A DNA stretch of 64,000 bases from Amphiura filiformis. Taxonomy: Eukaryota > Echinodermata > Ophiuroidea > Amphilepidida > Amphiuridae. Numbering within the stretch: the stretch's first letter is position 1; each line of letters begins with the position of its first letter. Of this stretch, positions 20,601 to 29,500 are shown one piece after another. Position numbers and translations under genes: made by a program. The stretch lies in the NCBI RefSeq assembly GCF_039555335.1, contig NC_092629.1:33435796-33499795 (forward strand), given 5' to 3'. The notes beneath the pieces were generated by a model. It ran no database searches and was not told where the DNA came from. It saw only the letters and a program-made list of their open reading frames with translations.

Positions 20601-22800
20601 CAAAATATTTAGCTATAAGCTAGGTGAATCAGTGCTAAAGGAAACAACTAGTCATTCATACTTAGGTGTGGAATTTACCAACAACCTAACATGGTCCAAG
20701 CATATAAATAACATCACAGCATCAGCAAACAGGTCGCTTGGATTCATTAAAAGGAACTTACACTCTTGTCCTAAAAGCACCAAAGAGCTGGCATATAAGA
20801 CCATTGTCAGACCACTGGTAGAATATGCTCCATCATGTTGGGATCCACACACTAAGAAAGCCAAAAATCAAATTGAAATGATTCAAAAGAGAGCAGCGAG
20901 GTTCATTCAGAGTGATTACCACTCAAGCTCTAAGGATGTGTCACAAAATGACAGATGACCTTGATCTCACTTCACTTGAAACCAGAAGAACCAGTCATCG
21001 CCTCACAGTTCTCCATAAAGCTGCATCCGTCACCTATCACTACCCGGCCGGAAATCTGCTTCAGCCTCCTCTGCGCCAATCATGGCTCCACAACCATTCA
21101 GCATATCAACAACTCCACGCCAACAAAGACAAATACATGTACACTCGGGGTCACTCCCATTGTGGCCTGTACACCATCCGCGATAATCAACTTTTGAAAA
21201 GCACCCTAAACAAGGATTTATCCTTGGCTAAAACGACACCCTAAACAGGGATTTCATTCCTAACATCAAATTTCATACCCTAAATTTCATTTCCGCGTAT
21301 TAAGAAATTGCAATTTTGCTACCCTTTTTTCCAATTTTTCATGTTTTTGACACCCTAAACGCGATACGCCAAGGATCATGCCTACCCACTTTAAAAACGA
21401 CCCTTTTTACGCTGCTTTTCATTATCGCGATGGTATACAGGCCACAATGGGAGTGACCCCCCCGGGTGTACACCTTCCTACCCAGTTAGAGAGTGGAACG
21501 AGCTACCAAATCATTTGGTTGACATTCTAGACCCCCACTCAATTTAAAACCAGCGTGACAAAACACCTACAAGAAATCAAGAACTAGCAAATAGAGACTA
21601 ATTTACATGAATGAAGCGCATGCACCTATCTGGCTCCGCAAGGAGTGTTGGAGACAGTATCTACATCAAGATCAAGTATTTTAATGATTGTAAGATTTTG
21701 CGTTCACGTTGTAGTCGACCAATCTCTGCACAAGCAAACTTGCACCATTGGCACTGTACAAATAAATTAAGAGAACACACCAGGTACCACCACCATGATG
21801 TTCAATTGCCAGGGTTCGAATTCGGCTGTATCGCATAGCAGTTTGCTCCTTATTTTGAAGCAACTGCTACCCAATTTTGCATTTGTATAGCAATTTTTAT
21901 AGTGCTTTAGTATATGGAAGTATCCTGTTATGATGAATTAGCCAAAAACTGCTACGCAAATTTTTTAAACAAATTCGAACCCTGTCAATTGCACAGTTGG
22001 GAAACCACCAACCAACAGTACACACAGAGCTGCTCACATTACAACCCCATGCACTGAACTGACCAATCAGGTGCATGGAATTTCAAGAAAATTTGTTCTG
22101 GACTATGAAAAATGCTCATGCATATTATGTTTGTCCATCAACATTTGACTGTCTCCACTTGTACTTTCTACACAAGTAGCTTGAATAAACCTTAAACTTA
22201 CGTAGAAAAACTTTGAAAATCTCTGAAAAACTTGTAATTTTTTACAAAAAGGCCTTGAAATTTGAGTAATGTTGGTTCCACTTACATGATCAGTTACATG
22301 TATTTCAATGGGGTGTAATTTGAGCTGGTGATGTCATTGGGTTATAATGAGCTGAGCCTGTGGTTGATTCATTTGCATAAGTTGAATTTGTACAGAAGTT
22401 TGCTTGTGCTCTGACTGAATGGGCCTTTAACAATGTAGGCTAGTTCTTCTCTTTTTCTTCATCTTCTTGTTGAATCCCCTTTTTTTACGTGATCTGATAA
22501 TCAGACAGAGCAGAAGTACTAAATTTGCTATAAAATAGTATAGAATTAAGAGTAAGTTCAAATTGGAAGTAAATACTGAATTGAATTTGAAAGCATCTCA
22601 AGTTCGCTTTATTTTATTTTTTTTGAATTTTATTTTGAGTAAATTATGTTACAACTGAAAAAAAGTTTAAGCTTACCGACATAACCACCGAATCGTGCGT
22701 TATCTACCATTTTCGCTGTAGGATTAGTGCCATCCATATTAACAAAATTTGTATGTTTTATTTCTTTGATCCAATCAATGACTGCATTTGTTGTCGCCAT
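11529..22800 (-). CDS. NDUFA11: NDUFA11, complex I subunit (B14.7), four exons
   Basis: Seen: four minus-strand exons, 22800-22677, 18788-18696, 15911-15792 and 11626-11529, all meeting in phase 1 with GT-AG borders, give 144 residues (human 141). Key stretches: MATTNAVIDWIKEIKHTNFV, RFGGYVGLVWAAMHGIFIHP, then GATFAGTTSALASATGHD, LNYFVGGCTAGTFLGVRS and QGCVFFGGLAALRKFYDENG ending WEFR. The LNYF.GGC.GG..LG.R and C.(F/Y)FG...L motifs match human NDUFA11. Known: this is a Tim17/22/23-fold membrane protein of the inner mitochondrial membrane that sits at the complex I membrane arm and stabilises the complex and its contact with complex III. Four hydrophobic stretches fit that fold. The three introns (3.9, 2.8 and 4.2 kb) are filled with LINE pieces and MITEs. 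The gene is head to head with SARAF. Confidence 0.93.
11754..13919. mobile_element. Large TTAA-flanked element (B3), 2.17 kb, in NDUFA11 intron 3
   Basis: Ends GGGGGTACTACACCC and GGGTGTAGTACCCCC, between TTAA at 11750-11753 and 13920-13923. Its subterminal GCATTTTTCTCAAAAATTAT and inverted partner match B1 and B4. A second inverted pair (GTCATTTTCACGGTAAAGGG at 11980 with TTTACTGTGAAAATGACC at 13813) brackets a 1.8-kb core. The core has no transposase but repeats a GAAGCCTCCGAAACAAA / GTTAAC motif. Confidence 0.8.
12340..13310. repeat. Recurrent GAAGCCTCC...GTTAAC motif block inside B3
   Basis: The word GAAGCCTCCGAAACAAA or a close variant appears near 12561, 12733, 12750, 13110 and 13291. 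Inverted forms occur near 12350 (GAGGCTTC) and 12923 (TTTCGGAGGCTTC). Most are next to CCGTTAAC or GTTAAC. Spacing is irregular, so this is not a simple tandem array. Confidence 0.7.
14003..14284. mobile_element. GGCTATTCC-family MITE, copy A4
   Basis: Ends TTGGGCTATTCCATTTAAAA and TTAAATGGAATAGCCCATTA are inverted. Internal GTGGAAGATTT / TCTTCCACA stems are present. Confidence 0.8.
14285..14757. other. NDUFA11 intron 3, nothing recognised
   Basis: No repeat partner or coding signal identified. Confidence 0.4.
14760..15345. mobile_element. Long foldback element J
   Basis: GTTAAACCTCAACACTACAC at the left pairs with GTGTAGTGTTGAGGTTAAAC at the right. Pairing continues through CTCACCTGGAACGTTTTCAC / GTGAATACGTTCCAGGTGAG and the TGACGTCA-like blocks near 14886 and 15035. 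The open frame 15011-15328 lies in the right arm and shows no known domain. Confidence 0.75.
15354..15743. repeat. Foldback element K
   Basis: AGTCCGAAGTTCTCCGTTTT pairs with AAAACGGAGAACTTCGGGCT. The arms are short and the ~345-bp core is unpaired. It abuts element J and lies just downstream of NDUFA11 exon 3. Confidence 0.65.
15792..15911 (-). CDS. NDUFA11: NDUFA11 exon 3
   Basis: Acceptor CCAATAG ends at 15912; donor GTAAGTGC starts at 15791. The 120 bases encode IMGATFAGTTSALASATGHD and RKLNYFVGGCTAGTFLGVR, the core Tim17-like motif of the family. Confidence 0.93.
15941..16215. mobile_element. Harbinger-type MITE with TTA duplication
   Basis: GGGACCGTTCACAAATACTT pairs with AAGTGTTTGTGAACGGTCCC. 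It is flanked by TTA at 15938-15940 and 16216-16218. The interior is rich in GGGGGGGCCTGAAA repeats. It begins 29 bp upstream of NDUFA11 exon 3, inside the intron. Confidence 0.8.
16458..16775. mobile_element. hAT-type MITE with perfect 8-bp duplication
   Basis: Starts CAGCGGCGTAGCTGGGA and ends CAGCTACGCCACTG, flanked by CTTCTACG at 16450-16457 and 16776-16783. It contains GGGGGGGGCCCAAATAG repeats and a pyrimidine-rich tract at 16610-16690. Confidence 0.92.
17152..17423. mobile_element. hAT-type MITE with perfect 8-bp duplication
   Basis: Starts CAGGGGTAGCTTTAGCCC and ends TAATGCTACCCCTG, flanked by GTCGGCAA at 17144-17151 and 17424-17431. Confidence 0.92.
17432..18319. other. NDUFA11 intron 2, H-family remnants
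   Basis: 17690-17790 (TTGATTGGTTGATTACATGA and onward) resembles the middle of the TTAA element at 11147-11389. No complete element or gene is recognised. Confidence 0.45.
18320..18428. repeat. Partial duplicate of NDUFA11 exon 2 and its donor
   Basis: This matches 18641-18732 at an offset of 321 bp. It includes a copy of the last 37 bases of exon 2 (minus strand ...AAAACAGCACT) and the donor GGTAGGTATTG, with the donor region itself repeated twice (AATCAATACCTACC at 18362 and 18380). Confidence 0.8.
18429..18629. mobile_element. piggyBac-like MITE (H2), left end degraded
   Basis: GATTGGCCAAAAAGAAGTTT and the right end GGCAGGTAGTGCTCAGGGGG before TTAA (18630-18633) match the elements at 11147 and 34770. 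The left TTAA is not visible. It sits between the two copies of the exon 2 segment. Confidence 0.65.
18696..18788 (-). CDS. NDUFA11: NDUFA11 exon 2
   Basis: Acceptor CTTTTAG ends at 18789; donor G|GTAGGT after 18696. Phase 1 at both ends; it encodes LVWAAMHGIFIHPPSAGMAL then LSAANKTALF. It is the most diverged exon but holds the family's first hydrophobic segment and PP motif. Confidence 0.9.
19180..20163 (+). mobile_element. LINE fragment D, 3' half of CR1/L2-like RT
   Basis: RT motifs in order: AEFYGVRSN (19198), SGVPQGSVLGPLLF (19312), an FADDS catalytic box near 19371 that sits out of frame after a deletion of the usual 'INDLP' stretch, then KYLGLHLDSKLKFNTHVDAV, RPILEYS, RSSARFVTGIYDRTASVTAM and the C-terminal NILESDPATFPTLNAFKSAL ending in TAG at 20162. 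At least two frame changes (near 19360 and 19770) show it is dead. It lies in NDUFA11 intron 1, antisense to the gene. Confidence 0.85.
20430..21144 (+). mobile_element. LINE fragment E, RT C-terminal part, first piece
   Basis: ELQNDLNTLMSWESKWQMHF then HSYLGVEFTNNLTWSKHINN and IVRPLVEYAPSCWDPHTKKA followed by QKRAARFIQSDYHSSS are the post-catalytic region of a CR1/L2-like RT. The frame shifts near 20940 and continues as LETRRTSHRLTVLHKA...HANKDKYMY, where the MITE at 21145 cuts it. Confidence 0.85.
21145..21465. mobile_element. MITE N1 inserted in LINE E
   Basis: CGGGGTCACTCCCATTGTGG at the left pairs with CCACAATGGGAGTGACCCCC at the right. The flanks are ATGTACAC (21137-21144) and GTGTACAC (21466-21473). 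Removing it restores the LINE reading YMYTFLPS. A second, longer copy is at 42253-44581 with a perfect 8-bp duplication. Confidence 0.85.
21466..21590 (+). mobile_element. LINE fragment E, 3' end after the MITE
   Basis: CACCTTCCTACCCAG... continues the RT C-terminus: a segment like REWNELPNHLVDIL then FKTSVTKHLQEIKN and a stop at about 21588, with small frame faults. This is the typical 'WN.LP..iv...s...Fk..l' tail. Confidence 0.75.
21810..21984. mobile_element. hAT-type MITE with perfect 8-bp duplication
   Basis: Starts CAGGGTTCGAATTCGG and ends CAAATTCGAACCCTG, flanked by TCAATTGC at 21802-21809 and 21985-21992. The interior pairs around TAGCAGTTTGCTCC. Confidence 0.92.
21993..22670. other. 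NDUFA11 intron 1, 5' part
   Basis: AT-rich; no repeat partner or coding region seen. Confidence 0.4.
22677..22800 (-). CDS. NDUFA11: NDUFA11 exon 1 with start codon
   Basis: ATG at 22800-22798 in the context CC-ATG-GC (good Kozak). Forty-one codons plus one base encode MATTNAVIDWIKEIKHTNFV and the stretch ending ARFGGYV. Donor GTAAGC begins at 22676. The acidic/polar start before the first membrane segment is normal for the family. Confidence 0.9.
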
Positions 22801-23491
22801 GGTTACTAAGGAATTTTGAGAGAAAATCTCTCAGTTTCAAGCAGTCCCAAAATTCAGCGATGGAGCAAGCAACCTTTGACCCTCTGACGCAAACCTTTGA
22901 CCTGGTACTTCCGCTGAGGTGTACCTTATTCATCCGCTAAATTATGGACTACTTTTTAAAAAATATTGATATTTTGGCTGAAATATTTCCTAAAACATTG
23001 TTTTCGATAAAAATATAGAATACCAAAGTTAACATTCATAAATTTTCAAACACTTTAATGGAGATTGTGTTTTCCGATTTGAAATTTACTGTGTAACTAT
23101 TTTTTCAATTAGCGGCAGAATTTTGTTATTTACAACCTGTTATTAGGCACAGGGAATTCCCGAATCATCCTGTATTGATTTTATGACGAACTCGAGCAGT
23201 TTGTTGTTACACGTAATGTTTAAGCTTATATAATTTCTAGAGTTTACAATTCTTGCATCAGAATATCGAAGTGAATATCATTCTTTTTAAGTTGTTGATG
23301 GAGGTTAGAGTAGACAAATTTTTAAGCTCGTGATCAGTCACTGCATTCATCAAAGAAAGGAAGTGCAACTAGAAAACTCATGTCATGAACTCTTTTTATT
23401 TCATGAACTCAATACAATGAAATTGAAGTTTTGCACCCAATAAGAGAACATTGCAGAACATTTTAATTATTACAATTTATGGTAAATGAGG
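22801..23491. promoter_or_regulatory. Shared divergent promoter region of NDUFA11 and SARAF
   Basis: The two start codons point away from each other across 691 bp, the only sequence available for both promoters apart from unseen 5' introns. An ETS/GABP-type core ACTTCCGC is at 22907-22914, about 110 bp upstream of the NDUFA11 ATG; such sites are common in promoters of mitochondrial genes. A direct pair AACCTTTGACC / AACCTTTGACC lies at 22871-22902. No TATA box was assigned. Transcription starts are not visible from sequence. Confidence 0.55.
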
Positions 23492-23571
23492 ATGGCAAAG
23501 CTTAATATACAAGATATCACTGGTGTGGTGCTACTGTTGGCAACATTTTTCAATGGAGCAAGAGCTTTTTG
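23492..23571 (+). CDS. SARAF: SARAF exon 1, signal peptide
   Basis: ATG at 23492; 26 codons plus 2 bases, donor GTAAGC at 23572. The hydrophobic core GVVLLLATFF followed by ARA fits a cleaved signal peptide. An earlier ATG at 23479 opens an 8-codon frame (stop at 23503-23505) that overlaps this start in another frame. The purine at -3 and G at +4 favour 23492. Confidence 0.85.
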
Positions 23572-26500
23572 GTAAGCATTGATAATTGACATTATTTTAG
23601 GTATGCCAGGTGAATTCAAATTTGCCATCAAACTGCATCATTTTATATATCAAATTAAAGCCCTTGTGTAAAGAAAGCCAAAACTGAAAACCTTTTTGTC
23701 ATAGCACTTTCCGTAGCAAAGTAACATCTTGCCAAAGATTACTTTCATCAAAAAGATTCTGCTAGCAAAATTCCCCAAAACTGCATATGTTGGTGGTGTT
23801 TCTAGATCTTAGTCTCATGATGATAGCAGCTTTTTTTTAATGGAACTGCTATCAAAATCCCTCTAAAATTCCATGTGCGATTGTCTTATCACCACAAAAA
23901 TCATATATTTGGGTCAAGTGAAGTATAGAAAACATATTTATGTAGGTTTCCTTGACCAGCCTGTTCTTTTAAATTTCTATGTAAAATACATATTATGTCT
24001 AGGCAAATTTGGTTGACTAGCAAATGTGTTAATTAAGGTCATGTTGCCTGGCATACCTACATTATTGTCATTGTGCTGACTAACTGGATTTTAGTATTGT
24101 AAAAAATAATATATATGACGTGTCATGTCAAAAGGAGACGCTTTTGGGCAGGGTTGTAATGGAGAAATAGCCAAAAATCTGCCCGGTGATTTTTTTTCAC
24201 AATTTGTGTTTGTTAAGCTAATTTGTAATAAACGCTTAAAATATTGTCGAATAGTTTCAGACCAGAATATAACTGGCATCTTCTTTTTTTGGAGACATTT
24301 TTCAAACTCTCAACATTGTCAATAATATTTTTAAAGGCCGATATCTAAATTTCCAATTTTATAATACCATAATTTACGAACTCAATATGTCCGATTTCAT
24401 TGTGGAAAACAAATCTACCTTACTTAACTATCCACGACGACACAATAGTTACTGTGTGGATCATAAGGTAGACTGGGGAACCATACCGGCCCAAGTCAGA
24501 GATCCGTTGACTGTTTTTTTGACGCTTTAAAACAATTTTTAAATTGTCAAATTTGGTTACAATGTAGCTTGGCTAACATTTATGTATCTTTGAAAGATAA
24601 TTTGCTTACTTTTAACCGGAAACACAGGTGCCAAGTACAAATTCTGACCATTTAAAAATGGTAATAGGTCCTGTAATTCTGCGATCTTGCTTGATCAAAG
24701 TTGTTTTGACGACTGACTGGTTCGCCGGCTTCATGGAGCCTCAAGCTTGCAAGGTACCATGATACGTCACCTGCTTAATTTGTTGAACGGCTGGAATAGC
24801 CTAAGTCTCTCGGCCCCGATCTCGAAATAATTAACATTATGCGGAACAAAATGACCGTATGTAGCAGTTGAAGGACTGGTGGATTAACTCTGGGTTTTTT
24901 ACAGTTAAAAAACTTATAATAAAATAACTTTTGTAAATTCAAACAAAGGGAAAATACCCATGCTATTTTATTCTAGGTTGTTTTGTCTTTTTAACCCTAA
25001 ATTTTGGATGTTGTTGTACATATTAAACAGTTTTTAACATTTATTTTCCTTGGTTATGTACACTACTTGAATCTTTTTAAGATCCATTCAAAGTTTCCCT
25101 GCTGGTCAGTTGGTACTGTTTTAGTTTGCTTTTTTGCTCAATTTTATTCTAATCATATTATTTTTAATATTTATAATCAATTACCTCATAAAACTTGTAA
25201 AATATACTGATAAATTATTGATAACACAATTTGGCTGCACATCATCAATTTGGCAGTGTTGCAAGTATATGTATTTAATTACAATATGGCGGCTGCCTCA
25301 TCTTGTTGATGTCTGACGATTACTCCAGAAAAATGTACACAAAATGACGATTTTAGTACGGTAAGTAAAATAATGACGAACTGATAAATTAGTATAGCAC
25401 AGTGTGTCACTATAGCCAAAATAATAAATTCTCGATCATTAGGCCTGTTATCGACTGTCGAAAGTGTCGATAGTCGGAAAACTCACAGACTTCCGACATG
25501 TTGGAACACTCAATGGTAGTATCGATACACAAACGATGTACTGTCACAACATCAAAAGCCACTAGCCGCTGATAGCTTAAACATTTGAAATATAAATAGC
25601 ACAAGTTTGTTGACCTTAAGTTCACAGTTCAACAAGTATTATACACCATTATATTAAGACATACCCCCTCAACGAGGAGCATACTCAGCATAGAATTCAC
25701 AAATTATGTGACATGCAAAAGAAGTCATCACAGTGATGTGAATAATAACATAATAAATGGACAAACACATATACATTGTATGTAACTATCATGTCAGTGA
25801 CATGGGCACCTTCCAACCAATTACAGCTTTGGAATATCATGACATGACATAATGTTCAGTACTGTTCACTACTGTGCAGATCACGTGAGGTAGAGCAGTA
25901 ATGCCACACGCAGGATCTTAGTAGAGCATTTGTTTTGATGAATTGGGTAAGCTTAATTGGAGGTCGGTTGGTGATCAATGGGCAAGTTAAGATATTTCCC
26001 ACGCTGTCAGGTTGTTGACTGTCGATACATGTCGATTGTCGGAAGTATTTTCTTCCGACATGGCGATACACAAAATCTCTATCGATAACACCACGCAGTT
26101 ATTTGCGCCGATCGCACTACCCAAAGACCAGCGCCTACGGCGCAAACACAGCTTTTGAGAATTGACCAATCACATGGTCGCTTGCTAGGCAAGGTCAAGG
26201 TTCGGTCATGCAGGTCACGCGATCGTGTTATTCTATGAAAAGTACGCTGACGCAGAAGGTACATCCTCTCATGATCGAGAATTTGTTATTTTGGCTATAG
26301 TAGGGGTGTGATTTTCGGGTAATTTTGTGCCCGGGTACCCAGCGCATTTTTCAGGCGGGTAACCGGGTACCCCGAAATTGCAAATTTTGTTTAGAGCATT
26401 TACCATAGAATGTAAGGAGAGAATGGTCAACTTAGATGAGCTAAAATCCACTCCTACATGTACAAATGTATATCAGATTTAAGGAGAGCAGTACGTAGAG

Positions 26501-29500
26501 AGCGATTGCTCTCGCTCTCCTCAAAAGGCAGTCTCTGCTTCTGTCTCCTTTAAAGATATTGATAAATCATTAATCACTTTCATACATTGTTTTACTGTTC
26601 TCATATTCAGGTAGTGGTGATAAAGTGCGTCTGAGCGGTGTCAACACATTGACCCTGTATAATGGGAAAATGACGACAGGTCGCAGGTCAAGTCCTGTTA
26701 AACAGGTATGATGTCTGAGGAAGAAGCATGAAATTCTTGAAAGATAAAATGATAAAACTTAAACATTTTCGCTGAAAGATCTGAAGAGCCTCAGAGGTCT
26801 ACATACATTTGTTAAAGCTTATGGAACAAACTAGTCTGAATAATCAGACCCAGAACAAAATATTAATTTCTGACATGATCCTGTTCTGGGTCTGAACTGT
26901 TTCCATATTAAATCTTGATGGCAAATTGGACAATAGAAGCACATGGTTCTACGTGACAGCTTTTTAATCCCTATTCATGTTACGTGAATCACGCTATTGT
27001 GGACCATCATTCTGATACTTGAGTGTTTGGACAAGCGGAACGGTCTCTTGTATACCTCTCTGTTTGTACACAAACCAGGAGGTCGAAATCGTCCTCCTCG
27101 CCGAATACGAAAGTCAGCGTAATAGTACGGCATTAGGAACAAACCAAAAGTTTGATGATGTTCTATAAATGAAAGTTCTTTCATTTGGGGGAGGGGTCAA
27201 AAGGCTGAATATGTTTGTAAAGTCAGAAATAGTTCAAATATTATCTTTTCATCTTTTGAGATTGTAATTTTCAATATTTTACACAGTATACAGTTTATGT
27301 GACCATCAATGACAAACCCAGTGTAAAGTCGCAATTTTCAGTTTCTTAGATTATTAAACAGTTGCAATCTCTTTAAAACAAGCTTTAAAATAATATATCA
27401 CATCTAGGTGCTCAAAAAATGCTCTTGTTCAAAATTCCTTTGTTTTCTATTGATTTTTGTAAGCACTCTGAATAAGCACTGGCTACTTTACCCTGGCTTT
27501 GTGGTGGATGGTCAAATATGCTAATAAAAGTAATATCTTAAGAACATTGCTATGCAAAGTAAATCCAACACGGATGGTAGGCCTCAAATGTAAGAGGAAC
27601 ATGATATGAAATGAGTGTGAATGTTTGTACATAAATTGATATATTTTTGTTTTTATGACAGTTGCAATGTGTCGGAGGTAGTGCAGGTTGTTCAGCATTC
27701 ACACCTCAAGTTGTTCAGTGTTATAACAGAGGCTCAGATGGCTATGATGCCCAGGTAGGTGCAGTGTGTGTGTGGGGTGGGGGGGTGGGGGTGTGTCGGA
27801 GGTAGTGCAGGTTGTTCAGCATTTACACCTCAAGTTGTTCAGTGTTATAACAGAGGCTCAGATGGCTATGATGCCCAGGTAGGTGCAGTGTGTGTGTTTG
27901 AAGGGGGGAGTGTATGTACACCCCTATGTTTAAACACCACCAACACAAAGTGCTGCATATTCCACAGATTGTTGTGTATGCTATGTAGTGAAATCCATGT
28001 ATATTTCCATCATAAATCAATTTTGGGTAATAGCACATGCCGGGACTCCCGGATTATTTAAATCTGAATTTAAATCATCTGGAGATCTGACGACCAATCA
28101 CAAGCCAGATCCATGTAAAGATGCATTACATCATGGCTAATTTTGGTAGTCCAGTTTCTCAATGGGACAAAAAATGAAAGCAAAAATTGCCCCTCTGACA
28201 AAAAATGAAAGAGAAAATCAGGAGGGCAAAGGAAAAGAAAGGGAAAAGGAGCCCTTTTTCTACCAAAATTCAGCCTGATCATGGGCCAAAATAGTGTAAG
28301 ATACAAATTTTTACACACTACGCCGCACACATTGTAAAGGTACAGCCATTTCCATCCTGATAATGGGCGAAAATACTAAAATTTTGTATCGTCCCATTAG
28401 AGCCTTTTTTGAAACTCAAAGACTGTAATTATTTTCGTCTGTGCCCCAAAAATTTTATTTTGCCCCCCCCCTGACCAAAAAAGCTGGCTACGCCCCTGGG
28501 TGGAAGAAGTATTTTTATATTGTAAACCATCTATGGTTTTTTTTTTTTTTTGGGAGTGTAAATCTGACATGGATAATGCATATCGATTTGGTAGCATTGA
28601 AGTCACATGTGAGGGCTATGATCATCCTGATGATGAGTATGTACTCAAAGGATCTTGTGGGGTAAGTATTAAGCTGAATTTATATTTGATCGCTGAGCGA
28701 TTGTGATGCACCGCTTTTGAAAAGCAAGGGGTAATTGCCGAATTTCGCGATGCATCACTCATCGCTTTTGCATTTATACTTACCATGGCGATAGCCACAA
28801 AATACATTTTTAGAACATGCATTGCTGTCAATAATTATTGCTTTGAATTAATTCATCACCAAAAGTTAATGATCGAGTACTCTATATTAATTAGCAAAAT
28901 AATAGATCTAGTTGATAGGAAATGATTGGTTGATGCATTCATGTGTCATGCGATATTGGTCGAAAGTTGAGATAGTGCTGGGTGGTATTTGGAATTTTTT
29001 GTGAACTTGACAATTTTATTGAAAATTGCCTAAATTTGGCCAAATTTGATGTGATTTTGCAATTTTTGACACTTGAGTGCTGGGTGCAAGAGCTTAAATT
29101 TTTTATCAGTGATGGGCTCTAAATTTGAGTGCCGGGCTCTGCCGTCTGCCACTGCCCGCCGTACGTAGCTACATCCCTACTCATACATGTCATATCCCTC
29201 TATCTTTTCTAGCTGGAGTATACACTAGATTTAACCAAAGAAGGGATGAATAACAACCAGTATAAGAAACAACACAGTTACTATGGTAACGACAACTATG
29301 GCAGCAGTCATGATTATTATGGGTAAGTAACACTGCTTGTAAGAATTGTGCTATTCCCCTAAGTTTAAATACACACACACTCTGTGGAAGACATGACCTG
29401 AATATCCAACACAGGTGGTATAGTTTTCAAATGGAAGCGCCTTATTCAGGTAACCCCATTTGAAATTCATGCTCCCTGTGTGGAAGATTAAGGTCATGTC

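Noticed and set aside
27793-27892. Second exon 3 copy as a real extra SARAF exon
   Set aside because: No polypyrimidine tract or acceptor precedes it and its length would shift the frame.
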